Assembly: GCA_937988885.1 (NCBI GenBank)
Contig: CALKHR010000201.1
Coordinates: forward strand, 1-64,000
Length of the DNA: 64,000 nt
Origin: an uncultured Roseiflexaceae bacterium
GTDB lineage: Bacteria > Chloroflexota > Chloroflexia > Chloroflexales > Roseiflexaceae
Direction of reading: 5' to 3'
The notes below the pieces were generated by a model. It was not told the origin of the DNA and searched no databases. It saw nothing but the letters and a program-made list of their open reading frames with translations. Of this stretch, positions 43,932 through 52,227 are shown one piece after another. The first letter of the stretch is position 1. The number at the start of each line of letters is the position of its first letter. The translations under genes and the position numbers were made by a program.

Positions 43932-46196
43932 ATGCGCATCTTTCGCCGCCCTCGCCGCTCAACTATCCGTGCGGGTCGCCGGCTGTCGGCGCAACGGCGT
44001 GTTCAACAATTACGTCTCCTCCAGGATGCTAGCCGCCAGATCGCAGCAGCCCTCGATATGCCGACGGTACTGTCGCGGCTTGTACAGGCGATCCAGCAGG
44101 CTATGGATTATCAATACGTCTCGATCGGTTTGATCGAAGATGGTTTTTTGATCTTCCATAACACCATGGCCAAACCTGGCCCTCACTACCTATCGAACAC
44201 ATTACGAATGCCTCTCGATGGCCCTGGAGCCGCCGCGTGGGCCGCCCGTCACGGCGAGCCGATGCTGATCGATGATCTGGGCGAATCCTCTAGTATGCTG
44301 GAAGGCTCCGTGCCGCTGGCCCGCTCGCAACTCGCCATCCCACTGATCGCCCGCCAACAGGTCATCGGCGTGATCGACTTGCAGAGCTCCCAACCGTGCG
44401 GCTTCGACCGCACCGATGTCAGCCTGATGCGCACCCTGGCCGAGCACGCTGCTATGGCGATCGACAATGCGCGACTGTATCAAGCCGAACAGCAACGCCG
44501 ACGCGAACTCGAAGCGCTGCAAGGGATCGCGCTCAAGCTCGGCGGCGATTTGGATGTCGATACGGTCTTGCGCACGGTGGTGGAGAGCGCCACAAACCTG
44601 CTCGATGCCCAAGCCGCCAGCATCCTCATGCCCGATCAGAAGAGCGGCATGTTGTCGATCCGCTCTCACTACAACTTGCCCACAAGCTACGCCGATAAGC
44701 TGCGCTTGCCGAGCCGAGAGCTTGAGGAGTTGATCGAGCAGTGGGGGCAGGCCGGTTCGTTGGAATTACCACTCACGGTGGGCAATCAAATCATTCGCGC
44801 CGATGCCTCGGCTGTGGTCGGGTTCACCGGTCTGGCGGCCTGTCGGCTCTCGGTCGAGGGTGGGTTTATCGGTGTGTTGTGCGTCTACTTCCACACGCCC
44901 CGCCGCCTAATGCCCTCCGAACGGCGTCTGCTCAGCGCGTTGGGCCAACAAGCCGCCCTGGCGATCAGCAGCGCACGGCGCTATCAGCACGAACGGAAGC
45001 TCCTGGCGGAATTGGAGCATTCTTACGAAGAACTCCAGTACACATTCAGCGAACTGCAACGCGCTCAGGAACAACTCGTGCGAACCGCGCGGCTACGGGC
45101 GCTTGGCGAGCTTGCCACAGGTGTCGCCCACGATTTCAACAACCTGCTCTCGGGCATTCTTGGCAACGCACAGCTCCTGCTCGACGAAGAGGACCCCGAG
45201 CGCCGCCATATGCTCGGTGTGATCGAGCAAGCGGCACTGGATGGCGCGGCGATGGTGCGTCGCATTCAGGAGTTCGCCCGCCAACGCGAGGATCGCACCC
45301 GCGAACTGGTCGATCTCGAATCCGTGATCGACAGCGCGCTATCGATCACCCGTAGCCACTGGCACGATACCGCCCTACGCGATGAGCGGCCCATCATTAT
45401 GCGTCGGGAGATTCGGCATCCATGCCGCATCATCGGCAACCCCACCGAGTTGCGCGAACTATTGGTCAATCTGATCATCAACGCGATCGATGCGATGCCT
45501 ACAGGCGGCGAGTTGACGCTCCGCCTCGATGAGCTGCCCCCTGCGCCGCCCTTCGAGCGACGAATGGCGCAGATCGAGGTGATCGATACAGGCATTGGCA
45601 TCGCGCCGGAGATTCAGGAGCACATTTTCGAGTCGTTTTTCACCACTAAACCTGCCGGGCAAGGCAGCGGTTTGGGCCTCGCGATCAGCCAGCACATTGT
45701 CACGCGCCACGCGGGCCAAATCGATGTTGAGAGCGAGCCAGGAAAAGGCTCCACATTCCGCGTCCTTCTGCCGTTAGACGACTTCCCTAGCCTCACCAAG
45801 CCCCTGCTTACGAACCCCACCGCCGCCGCCTCGTGCCGCATCCTCGTGGTGGACGATGAGCCAGCCGTGCGCGATGTGCTGGCCCGCATCCTGCGCCGCG
45901 ACGGGCACGAGGTCACTGTCGCCGCGAACAGCGATGAAGCTATCGAAGTGTTCGTGCCCGGCCACTACGATATGCTGTTCACCAATTTGAGCATGCCCGG
46001 CATGAGCGGCGCCGCCCTGTTGCGCCACCTGCGCGCCCGCGACCCACGCCTGATCGCCGTGATTGTGACGGGCTGGAGCCACGACGACGATCCGGCAGGC
46101 CTAGTGCCCGGCGCCGCCGGCGTGATCGTCAAACCCTTCAGCGCCAACCGTATCACCGAGATGGTGAACGAACTAATCGGCCTGCGTGCGGTATAA
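43932..46196 (+). CDS. Soluble hybrid histidine kinase: two GAF, kinase, degenerate receiver
   Basis: Encodes 754 aa without membrane helices. GAF domains cover about residues 35-190 and 195-350, followed by a coiled coil (about 350-390). The HisKA box GVAHDFNNLLSG has His400. ATPase motifs are LLVNLIINAIDAM (N box), DTGIGIAPEIQEHIFESFFTT, GQGSGLGLAI and GKGSTFRVLLP. The C-terminal receiver (about 636-754) starts RILVVDDEPAVRDVL and ends VIVKPF, but the phosphoacceptor position is Asn685 (FTNLSMPGM) instead of Asp. The receiver therefore probably cannot be phosphorylated in the normal way. Partner regulator not adjacent. Confidence 0.9.
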   Translation: MRIFRRPRRSTIRAGRRLSAQRRVQQLRLLQDASRQIAAALDMPTVLSRLVQAIQQAMDYQYVSIGLIEDGFLIFHNTMAKPGPHYLSNTLRMPLDGPGAAAWAARHGEPMLIDDLGESSSMLEGSVPLARSQLAIPLIARQQVIGVIDLQSSQPCGFDRTDVSLMRTLAEHAAMAIDNARLYQAEQQRRRELEALQGIALKLGGDLDVDTVLRTVVESATNLLDAQAASILMPDQKSGMLSIRSHYNLPTSYADKLRLPSRELEELIEQWGQAGSLELPLTVGNQIIRADASAVVGFTGLAACRLSVEGGFIGVLCVYFHTPRRLMPSERRLLSALGQQAALAISSARRYQHERKLLAELEHSYEELQYTFSELQRAQEQLVRTARLRALGELATGVAHDFNNLLSGILGNAQLLLDEEDPERRHMLGVIEQAALDGAAMVRRIQEFARQREDRTRELVDLESVIDSALSITRSHWHDTALRDERPIIMRREIRHPCRIIGNPTELRELLVNLIINAIDAMPTGGELTLRLDELPPAPPFERRMAQIEVIDTGIGIAPEIQEHIFESFFTTKPAGQGSGLGLAISQHIVTRHAGQIDVESEPGKGSTFRVLLPLDDFPSLTKPLLTNPTAAASCRILVVDDEPAVRDVLARILRRDGHEVTVAANSDEAIEVFVPGHYDMLFTNLSMPGMSGAALLRHLRARDPRLIAVIVTGWSHDDDPAGLVPGAAGVIVKPFSANRITEMVNELIGLRAV

Positions 46197-46369
46197 TACC
46201 CTGCAATTCTGCGTATCGATATGCGTTTGTGCAGCTTCACAGCGCCATGCTGGCCTGTTGAGGCCATCGTTGGGCATCTCTTCTTCGGGATATTCCAGCA
46301 GAATCGCTCCGAAACACGTTTCGGATACTGTTTTGACACTTCACTTCGCAAATATATAAGGAGGCTAGG

Positions 46370-47683
46370 ATGTCTGTATTGCAAACGCTATGGAACAGCG
46401 ATCCCGATGTCGCGCAGATTCTCGCACACGAAGCGCGCCGCCAACGCGATGGCCTCGAATTGATCGCAAGCGAAAATTATGTGAGCCGCGCGGTGCTCGA
46501 AGCGCAAGGCTCGGTCTTGACCAATAAGTACGCCGAGGGCTACCCGGGCAATCGTTATTACGGTGGCTGCGAGTTTGTTGATGAAGTGGAGAATCTGGCG
46601 CGTGAACGGGCCAAACAGCTGTTTGGCGCTGCCTACGCGAACGTGCAACCGCACTCAGGCACCCAAGCCAACATGACCGTGTACTTCACGTTCCTCAAGC
46701 CCGGCGACACGGTGTTGGGTATGGATCTGTCGCACGGCGGCCACCTGACGCACGGCTCACCCGTCAACTTCTCGGGCCAGTTGTACCGCTTTGTGGCTTA
46801 TGGTGTTGATCGTGAGACGGGCCGCATCGACTACGATGCCGTGGCTGCGATAGCCAAACGCGAGAAGCCCAAAATGATCACGGTCGGTGCCAGCGCCTAC
46901 TCGCGGGCCATCGATTTCGAGCGCTTCCGCGCGATCGCCGACTCGGTTGGTGCGTTCTTGTTTGCCGATATCGCGCACCCCGCCGGGCTGATCGCCAAGG
47001 GCCTGCTGCCCAGCCCGATCCCCTACGCGCACGTGACCACCACCACCACGCACAAGACGTTGCGCGGCCCACGCGGTGGCATGATCCTGTTGGGTAAGGA
47101 CTTCGAGAATCCCTTCGGGCTGACCGCCGCCAAGAGCGGGCGCACCCTGATGATGTCGGAGTTGCTCGATAAAATGGTGGTGCCGGGCATTCAAGGCGGT
47201 CCGCTGATGCACGTGATCTCGGCCAAGGCGGTCGGCTTCGGCGAGAACCTGCAGCCGTCCTTCGCGAGCTACGCCGCTGCGGTTATCGCAAACGCCAAGG
47301 CGCTGGCCAACGCGCTGATCGAACGCGGCTACAACATCATCTCGGGCGGCACCGACAATCACCTGATGCTGGTTGATCTGCGCAACAAGGGCTTGAACGG
47401 CAAGGCCGCGCAGAACGCGCTCGACAAGGCAGGCATCACGCTCAACAAAAATAGCGTGCCCTTCGATGACAAGTCGCCGCTGATCACCAGCGGTATCCGC
47501 ATCGGTACACCCGCTGTCACCACACGCGGCATGGGCGTCAACGAAATGACGCAGATCGCCGAGTGGATTGATCAGGTGCTCAGCAACATCGACGACGAGG
47601 CCACCGCACAACGCGTCGCCAACGAGGTGCGCGAGTTGTGCAAGAACTTCCCGGTGCCGGGCGTCGATGGCTACGAACGCTAA
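46370..47683 (+). CDS. glyA: Serine hydroxymethyltransferase
   Basis: Encodes 437 aa. It converts serine and tetrahydrofolate to glycine and methylene-tetrahydrofolate using pyridoxal phosphate. LIASENYVS near 24, NKYAEGYPGNRYYGG near 45, NVQPHSGTQANMTVY near 88 and the PLP lysine in VTTTTHKTLRGPRGG near 225 are all present. The N-terminus is ordinary for the family, and the start ATG is 6 bases after AAGGAGG. proC follows 70 bases downstream on the same strand, suggesting co-transcription of amino-acid genes. Confidence 0.97.
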   Translation: MSVLQTLWNSDPDVAQILAHEARRQRDGLELIASENYVSRAVLEAQGSVLTNKYAEGYPGNRYYGGCEFVDEVENLARERAKQLFGAAYANVQPHSGTQANMTVYFTFLKPGDTVLGMDLSHGGHLTHGSPVNFSGQLYRFVAYGVDRETGRIDYDAVAAIAKREKPKMITVGASAYSRAIDFERFRAIADSVGAFLFADIAHPAGLIAKGLLPSPIPYAHVTTTTTHKTLRGPRGGMILLGKDFENPFGLTAAKSGRTLMMSELLDKMVVPGIQGGPLMHVISAKAVGFGENLQPSFASYAAAVIANAKALANALIERGYNIISGGTDNHLMLVDLRNKGLNGKAAQNALDKAGITLNKNSVPFDDKSPLITSGIRIGTPAVTTRGMGVNEMTQIAEWIDQVLSNIDDEATAQRVANEVRELCKNFPVPGVDGYER

Positions 47684-47755
47684 CAGGTTTCGGCGGGTGG
47701 AATGCGCGTTTGGATGCGATTCCGCCCGCCATCGCTACAAAAAGGAAAACAGACC

Positions 47756-48568
47756 ATGTTTCGCGACCTTCAGATCGCCGTGATCGGCACTGGCGTTATG
47801 GGCGAGGCGATCATCAGTGGCCTGCTGAAGCAGGGCATCATCAGCCCATCACAGCTGGTGGCGACAGAATTGCGCAGCGAACGACGAAACGAGATCGAGC
47901 AGCGCTATCACATTCACACAACCGATAACAACGTTGAGGCGGCCCGCTGGGGCAACATCGTGATCTTCGCCGTGAAGCCGCAGACGTTACCACACTTGCT
48001 GCCAGAATTACACGGCACCATGAACGATGGCGATCTGGTGATCTCGATTGTGGCTGGCGCGCCGATCAGTCATTTCATCGAGGGCCTGGGCTACAATGCC
48101 ATCGTGCGCTCGATGCCCAACACGCCCGCACAGATCGGCGAGGGCATGACGGTTTGGACAGCATCCGACGCTGTGACCGAGTTGCAGCGCAATTGGACAC
48201 GCAGCATCCTTGGGTCGCTGGGCCGCGAGCTCTTCGTGGACAACGAGCAATACCTGGATATGGCCACAGCGCTGAACGGCTCGGGCCCTGCGTACTTCTT
48301 CCTGCTGCTTGAGGCGATGATCGATGCCGGCGTTCATATGGGTTTGCCGCGCTACCTGGCCGAGGAATTGGTGCAGCAGACGGCGCTCGGCTCGGTGCGC
48401 TACGCCATCGCCAGCGACAAGCATTTGGCCGAACTGCGCAACGGCGTGACTTCGCCTGGTGGCACCACTGCCGCTGCGCTCTCGGAATTGGAGCGCGGCG
48501 GCCTGCGCACGGTTCTCTCCGACGCGATTTGGTCGGCCTATCGCCGCTCGATCGAGTTGGGCAAGTAG
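47756..48568 (+). CDS. proC: Pyrroline-5-carboxylate reductase
   Basis: Encodes 270 aa. It reduces 1-pyrroline-5-carboxylate to proline, the last step of proline synthesis. The NADP-binding motif IAVIGTGVMGEAII is at residues 6-19, VFAVKPQTLPHLL near 70, and VRSMPNTPAQIGEGMT near 120. The C-terminal ALNGSGPAYFFLLLEAM near 165 and the end block LRNGVTSPGGTTAAALSELE are diagnostic. Start ATG follows AAAGGA. It lies between glyA and trmJ on the same strand. Confidence 0.96.
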   Translation: MFRDLQIAVIGTGVMGEAIISGLLKQGIISPSQLVATELRSERRNEIEQRYHIHTTDNNVEAARWGNIVIFAVKPQTLPHLLPELHGTMNDGDLVISIVAGAPISHFIEGLGYNAIVRSMPNTPAQIGEGMTVWTASDAVTELQRNWTRSILGSLGRELFVDNEQYLDMATALNGSGPAYFFLLLEAMIDAGVHMGLPRYLAEELVQQTALGSVRYAIASDKHLAELRNGVTSPGGTTAAALSELERGGLRTVLSDAIWSAYRRSIELGK

Positions 48569-48607
48569 CGCGTTTATCACAGTCGTTCGGCGATAGGGAA
48601 AGGTGCC

Positions 48608-49360
48608 ATGCTCGATCAGATCGTGTTTGTGTTGTGTCGCACTCAGCGGGCCGTGAATATCGGCGGCGCGGTACGGGCGCTCAAAAACATGGGCCTGCGC
48701 CAACTGCGGCTCGTCGCGCCCGAATCCTACGATCCAAACGTGATCACGAGCGTCGCGCACCGCAGCGATGATCTGCTAGCCAACACTACCATCTACGATA
48801 CGCTCGACGCGGCGCTGGCCGATATGAGCTACGTGGTGGGCACAACAGCCCGCGTCCGCGATGTGGTCACGACCACCTCCACGCCGCGCGACTTGGCGCC
48901 GATGCTGTTGGAGCGCGCAGCGGTGGGGCCTGTGGCGATCCTGTTTGGGCCGGAAGATCACGGCTTGACCAACGACGACCTGGATCGCTGCCACATCCGC
49001 TTGAGCATTCCCACCGCTCCCGAATATTCATCGCTGAACTTAGCGCAGGCCGTTCTGTTGGTGGCGTACGAGTTACGCCAAGCCGCACAGCAACCCACAA
49101 ACCTCCCGCGTCCGGCAGATCCACCAGCAAACGCGGCACAGTTGGAGGCGATGTTCGAGTCGATCGAGCGGGCGCTGTGGGGTATCGAGTTCTTCAAAAA
49201 TCGGCAGAGCGAGGTGCCGATGCGCCACTTGCGAACGCTGCTGTACCGCGCCGAGCCGAGCGTCCGCGAGGCGGGCCTGCTGCGAGCAGCGTTTTTGGAA
49301 GTGCTGCACTTTTTGCGACGCAAAGGCATCGAACCGAGCGAACCACCATCGAAACGGTAA
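48608..49360 (+). CDS. TrmH/SpoU-family RNA methyltransferase, TrmJ-like
   Basis: Encodes 250 aa. The SPOUT methyltransferase domain (about 1-160) shows VLCRTQRAVNIGGAVRALKNMG (motif 1), ILFGPEDHGLTNDDLDRC (motif 2) and PTAPEYSSLNLAQAVLLVAYE (motif 3), which make the trefoil knot that binds AdoMet. The C-terminal 85 residues, with helices QLEAMFESIERALWGIEFF and RHLRTLLYRAEPS, match TrmJ, which methylates 2'-OH of tRNA position 32. Position 32 specificity is inferred from the C-terminal domain. It lies 39 bases after proC. Confidence 0.9.
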   Translation: MLDQIVFVLCRTQRAVNIGGAVRALKNMGLRQLRLVAPESYDPNVITSVAHRSDDLLANTTIYDTLDAALADMSYVVGTTARVRDVVTTTSTPRDLAPMLLERAAVGPVAILFGPEDHGLTNDDLDRCHIRLSIPTAPEYSSLNLAQAVLLVAYELRQAAQQPTNLPRPADPPANAAQLEAMFESIERALWGIEFFKNRQSEVPMRHLRTLLYRAEPSVREAGLLRAAFLEVLHFLRRKGIEPSEPPSKR

Positions 49361-49372
49361 CCACACGGCATC

Positions 49373-49397
49373 AATCAGCGCGATGGGGCGCTGATTT
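49373..49397 (+). terminator. Terminator hairpin between the TrmJ-like and S9 peptidase genes
   Basis: AATCAGCGC pairs with GCGCTGATT around a 6-base loop and is followed by TTGTTT. It ends only 15 bases before the next start, so it may also dampen that gene. Confidence 0.65.
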
Positions 49398-49413
49398 TGT
49401 TTAGGAGCCAGTT

Positions 49414-51216
49414 ATGTTTGAGTTTGCACGCTATCTCAATATTCGCAGTGCGTATGGGGGCACATTCACACCGAACGGCGCGCAGATCGCGTTCCTCAGC
49501 AACATCACGGGCGTGCCACAGGTGTGGCAGGTGCCGATCGAAGGCGGTTGGCCGGAACAACTCACCTTCTTCAGCGATCGAGTCAGCTTCGTGGAGTACG
49601 CCCCGCAGCACGAGCATGCCGTGTTGGGGATGGATGTGGGCGGTAGCGAGCGCACTCAGTTGTTCCTGCTGACTAAGCGCGGCGAGCAGTGCATCCCGCT
49701 CACCAGCGAGGCGCCACAAGCCATCCACGCCTTCGGCGGCTGGTCGCACGATGGCTTGCAGATCGCATTCAGCGCGAACCGCCGCAACGCAGCCAACTTT
49801 GATGTGTACGTGCGGCCCGTTGGCCCCGATGGCGCAGGCGAAGCGCGCTGCGTGCTCGAAGCGCAGGGCATGCACTCGGTGGTGGGCTGGGGGCCGCAGG
49901 GCGATTGGCTGATCGTGCGCCACGACATCACAAATCTGAGCCACAACCTGTATCGGCTCTGGCTGGCCGACGGCAAGCTGGAACTCCTCACGCCGCACAC
50001 GGGCGAGGCGCGCTACGAGTCGGTGAACGTCACGCCCGATGGACGTGGGCTGTACCTGGCAACCGACGTCGATAACGAGTTTGTGCGCCCCGCATACCTC
50101 GATCTCGAAAGCGGCGCGCTGCGCATGCTCGATCAGGTGACGTGGGATGTGGATGCGGTGAAACTCTCGCCCGATGGTCGCGTGCTGGTGGTGATCACCA
50201 ACGAGGATGGTTATTCAAGTTGGGAGCTGCGCGATTTAGTGAGCGGTACGCTGTTGCCCGCGCCTGTGCTGCCGCCGGGCGTGTGCATCTATCCGAGCTT
50301 CAGCGCCGATTCGCGTTTGCTGAGCCTCACACTCAGCGGCCCGCAGCACCCCTACGACGTTTGGATCCACGATCTCACCACCGGACAGACGCGCCAAGTC
50401 ACCCAAAGCTCGTTGGCGGGCATTCCCCGCGATAGCTTCGTGGTGCCCGAGTTGGTGCACTACCCGACCTTCGATGGGCGCACCATCCCGGCATTTCTCT
50501 ACCGACCGCTCGGCGGCGGCGATCTGCTTCCCGTAGTGGTTGATGTGCATGGCGGGCCAGAGGGCCAGCGACGCGTCGAGTTTAACTCGGTGTTTCAATA
50601 TTTCCTCCAGCGCGGCTACGCGATCCTCGCCACCAATGTGCGCGGCTCGACGGGCTACGGGCGCACCTACACGCACCTCGACGACGTGGAGAAGCGCATG
50701 GACTCGGTGGCCGATCTCGCGTGGGCGGCTCGCTGGCTACGCGATTCGGGCGTGGCAAACCCGCAGCAGATCGCGGTGATGGGTGGGAGCTACGGCGGCT
50801 TTATGGTGCTGGCCGCGCTCACCAATTTCCCCGAATTATGGAATGCAGGCGTGGATATCGTAGGCATCGCCAATTTCGTCACCTTCCTGGAGAACACAGG
50901 CCCCTGGCGGCGGCACCTACGCGAGGCCGAATACGGCTCGTTGGAGCGCGATTACGATCTGTTGGTGTCCATCTCGCCCATCCACAAAGTCAACGAGATT
51001 CGCGCACCGCTAATGGTGATCCACGGTGCGAACGACCCACGCGTGCCGATCAGCGAGGCCGAGCAGATCGTCGCATCGATCAAGGCCCGTGGCGGCAGCG
51101 TGGAATACCTGCGCTTTGAGGACGAGGGCCACGGAATCGTGAAGTTGGCCAATCGGCTGGTCTGCTACCCGGCGATCGCCGCCTTCCTCGATGCACAGAT
51201 GAAGAACGTGGAATAA
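49414..51216 (+). CDS. S9-family peptidase (acylaminoacyl-peptidase-like)
   Basis: Encodes 600 aa. Residues about 10-330 form a beta-propeller with WD40-like TolB repeats (GAQIAFLSNITGVPQVWQVP, SHDGLQIAFSANRR, VNVTPDGRGLYLATD). The alpha/beta hydrolase domain spans about 350-600, with Ser459 in GGSYGGFM, Asp in HGANDPRVP near 540 and His in EDEGHGIVK near 570, completing the triad. Members cleave short peptides and acylated amino acids. There is no signal peptide, so cytoplasmic action is likely. The ribosome site AGGAG lies 7 bases before the ATG. Confidence 0.94.
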   Translation: MFEFARYLNIRSAYGGTFTPNGAQIAFLSNITGVPQVWQVPIEGGWPEQLTFFSDRVSFVEYAPQHEHAVLGMDVGGSERTQLFLLTKRGEQCIPLTSEAPQAIHAFGGWSHDGLQIAFSANRRNAANFDVYVRPVGPDGAGEARCVLEAQGMHSVVGWGPQGDWLIVRHDITNLSHNLYRLWLADGKLELLTPHTGEARYESVNVTPDGRGLYLATDVDNEFVRPAYLDLESGALRMLDQVTWDVDAVKLSPDGRVLVVITNEDGYSSWELRDLVSGTLLPAPVLPPGVCIYPSFSADSRLLSLTLSGPQHPYDVWIHDLTTGQTRQVTQSSLAGIPRDSFVVPELVHYPTFDGRTIPAFLYRPLGGGDLLPVVVDVHGGPEGQRRVEFNSVFQYFLQRGYAILATNVRGSTGYGRTYTHLDDVEKRMDSVADLAWAARWLRDSGVANPQQIAVMGGSYGGFMVLAALTNFPELWNAGVDIVGIANFVTFLENTGPWRRHLREAEYGSLERDYDLLVSISPIHKVNEIRAPLMVIHGANDPRVPISEAEQIVASIKARGGSVEYLRFEDEGHGIVKLANRLVCYPAIAAFLDAQMKNVE

Positions 51217-51231
51217 TCGCATCACCATCAA

Positions 51232-51271
51232 AACAAAGCGCTGGGTGCACGAGCATCCGGCGCTTTGTTTG
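51232..51271 (+). terminator. Terminator hairpin of the S9 peptidase gene
   Basis: AACAAAGCGCTGGGTGC pairs with GCATCCGGCGCTTTGTT (one mismatch) around a 4-base loop, 15 bases after the stop, then TTG. Confidence 0.8.
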
Positions 51272-51415
51272 TGAACGATATCGGCACCAGCCTGACAAAC
51301 GAGACCACGACGGTCGGCGAAGCCAACAAATGCGCAAAATGCCACAAACCCATATTTCTGAAAGCGGCGTCTGATGGTACAATACCTTCAATGTGCATCA
51401 CACAAGGAGGTTGCT

Positions 51416-52216
51416 GTGGCCCCGCGCTTCTCGCGTCCGCGCCTGATCAGCTCCGACGACAAACAATATCGGGCATTTCTGGCGCAAATCATGATCAGTA
51501 AAGACAACCAGCGCGCCATTCGTCCACCTCGCGCCCGTGATCTCTTCGGAGGCGAAGCCGAAGCCGCACTACGCGATTGGCTGACTCAGCAGTACACATT
51601 GTCTGATCGGCGGATCGTCGAATATCTCGAACATCGTGGCCGCTCAGCCATCAAAAAATATCGCGAGCTCGATGCAGTGGTGTTGCCAGATCCGAAAACG
51701 CTTTACGCCTTCGAGATAAAAGCAAGCCGCAAAGCCGGGAGCCTACGCCGCGCGAGTCAACAACTTCGTGATACGCGCACCATCCTCAACATGCTATTTC
51801 ACCGCGTCTACACCACCATTCTGCTGGTCGATACGGGCATCCCCACAGCCGATGAGGTGGCCGAGATTATGGCTGCGGAAGATGCGCCGCCGGTGCCGCC
51901 ACCCACGCTCGACGATATGTTGGAACAACTGCCGCATTTGCGCCTGATCAACTCGCTCGACGAGCGCGACCCCGATCCGAATATCGTGAATCTGATGCGC
52001 TTTAGCGTCGATGATATTATCGCGATGGTCGGTGCCGAGAACCTACATCTCGATTGGGATGAGGACGAGGAGGAATTGACGGAGGAGGATGCGGAGCCTA
52101 TCGAGGAGAAGCCGCGCTTCGCCTACACAACCGAGGAAGAATCCTCCGAAGAGGACGAGGACGATAATCCCTTGGCGGCGGCACTCCGCAAGGCGATGCA
52201 GGGACGCGATACCTAA
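51416..52216 (+). CDS. PD-(D/E)XK-nuclease-like protein with acidic tail
   Basis: Encodes 266 aa from a GTG start 5 bases after AGGAGG; an ATG at 51374 has no site. The central region contains RELDAVVLPDPKTLYAFEIK, which gives the D...ExK catalytic pattern of restriction-endonuclease-like folds, preceded by helix RRIVEYLEHRGRSAIKKY and followed by SRKAGSLRRASQQLRD. The last 70 residues are very acidic (EDEEELTEEDAEPIEE, EEESSEEDEDD) and probably disordered. It lies 11 bases before the DUF2723 gene. No antiphage or mobile gene is adjacent. Whether it cuts DNA, and which DNA, is unknown; the family assignment rests on the motif alone. Confidence 0.6.
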   Translation: MAPRFSRPRLISSDDKQYRAFLAQIMISKDNQRAIRPPRARDLFGGEAEAALRDWLTQQYTLSDRRIVEYLEHRGRSAIKKYRELDAVVLPDPKTLYAFEIKASRKAGSLRRASQQLRDTRTILNMLFHRVYTTILLVDTGIPTADEVAEIMAAEDAPPVPPPTLDDMLEQLPHLRLINSLDERDPDPNIVNLMRFSVDDIIAMVGAENLHLDWDEDEEELTEEDAEPIEEKPRFAYTTEEESSEEDEDDNPLAAALRKAMQGRDT

Positions 52217-52227
52217 AGGGAAATAGG

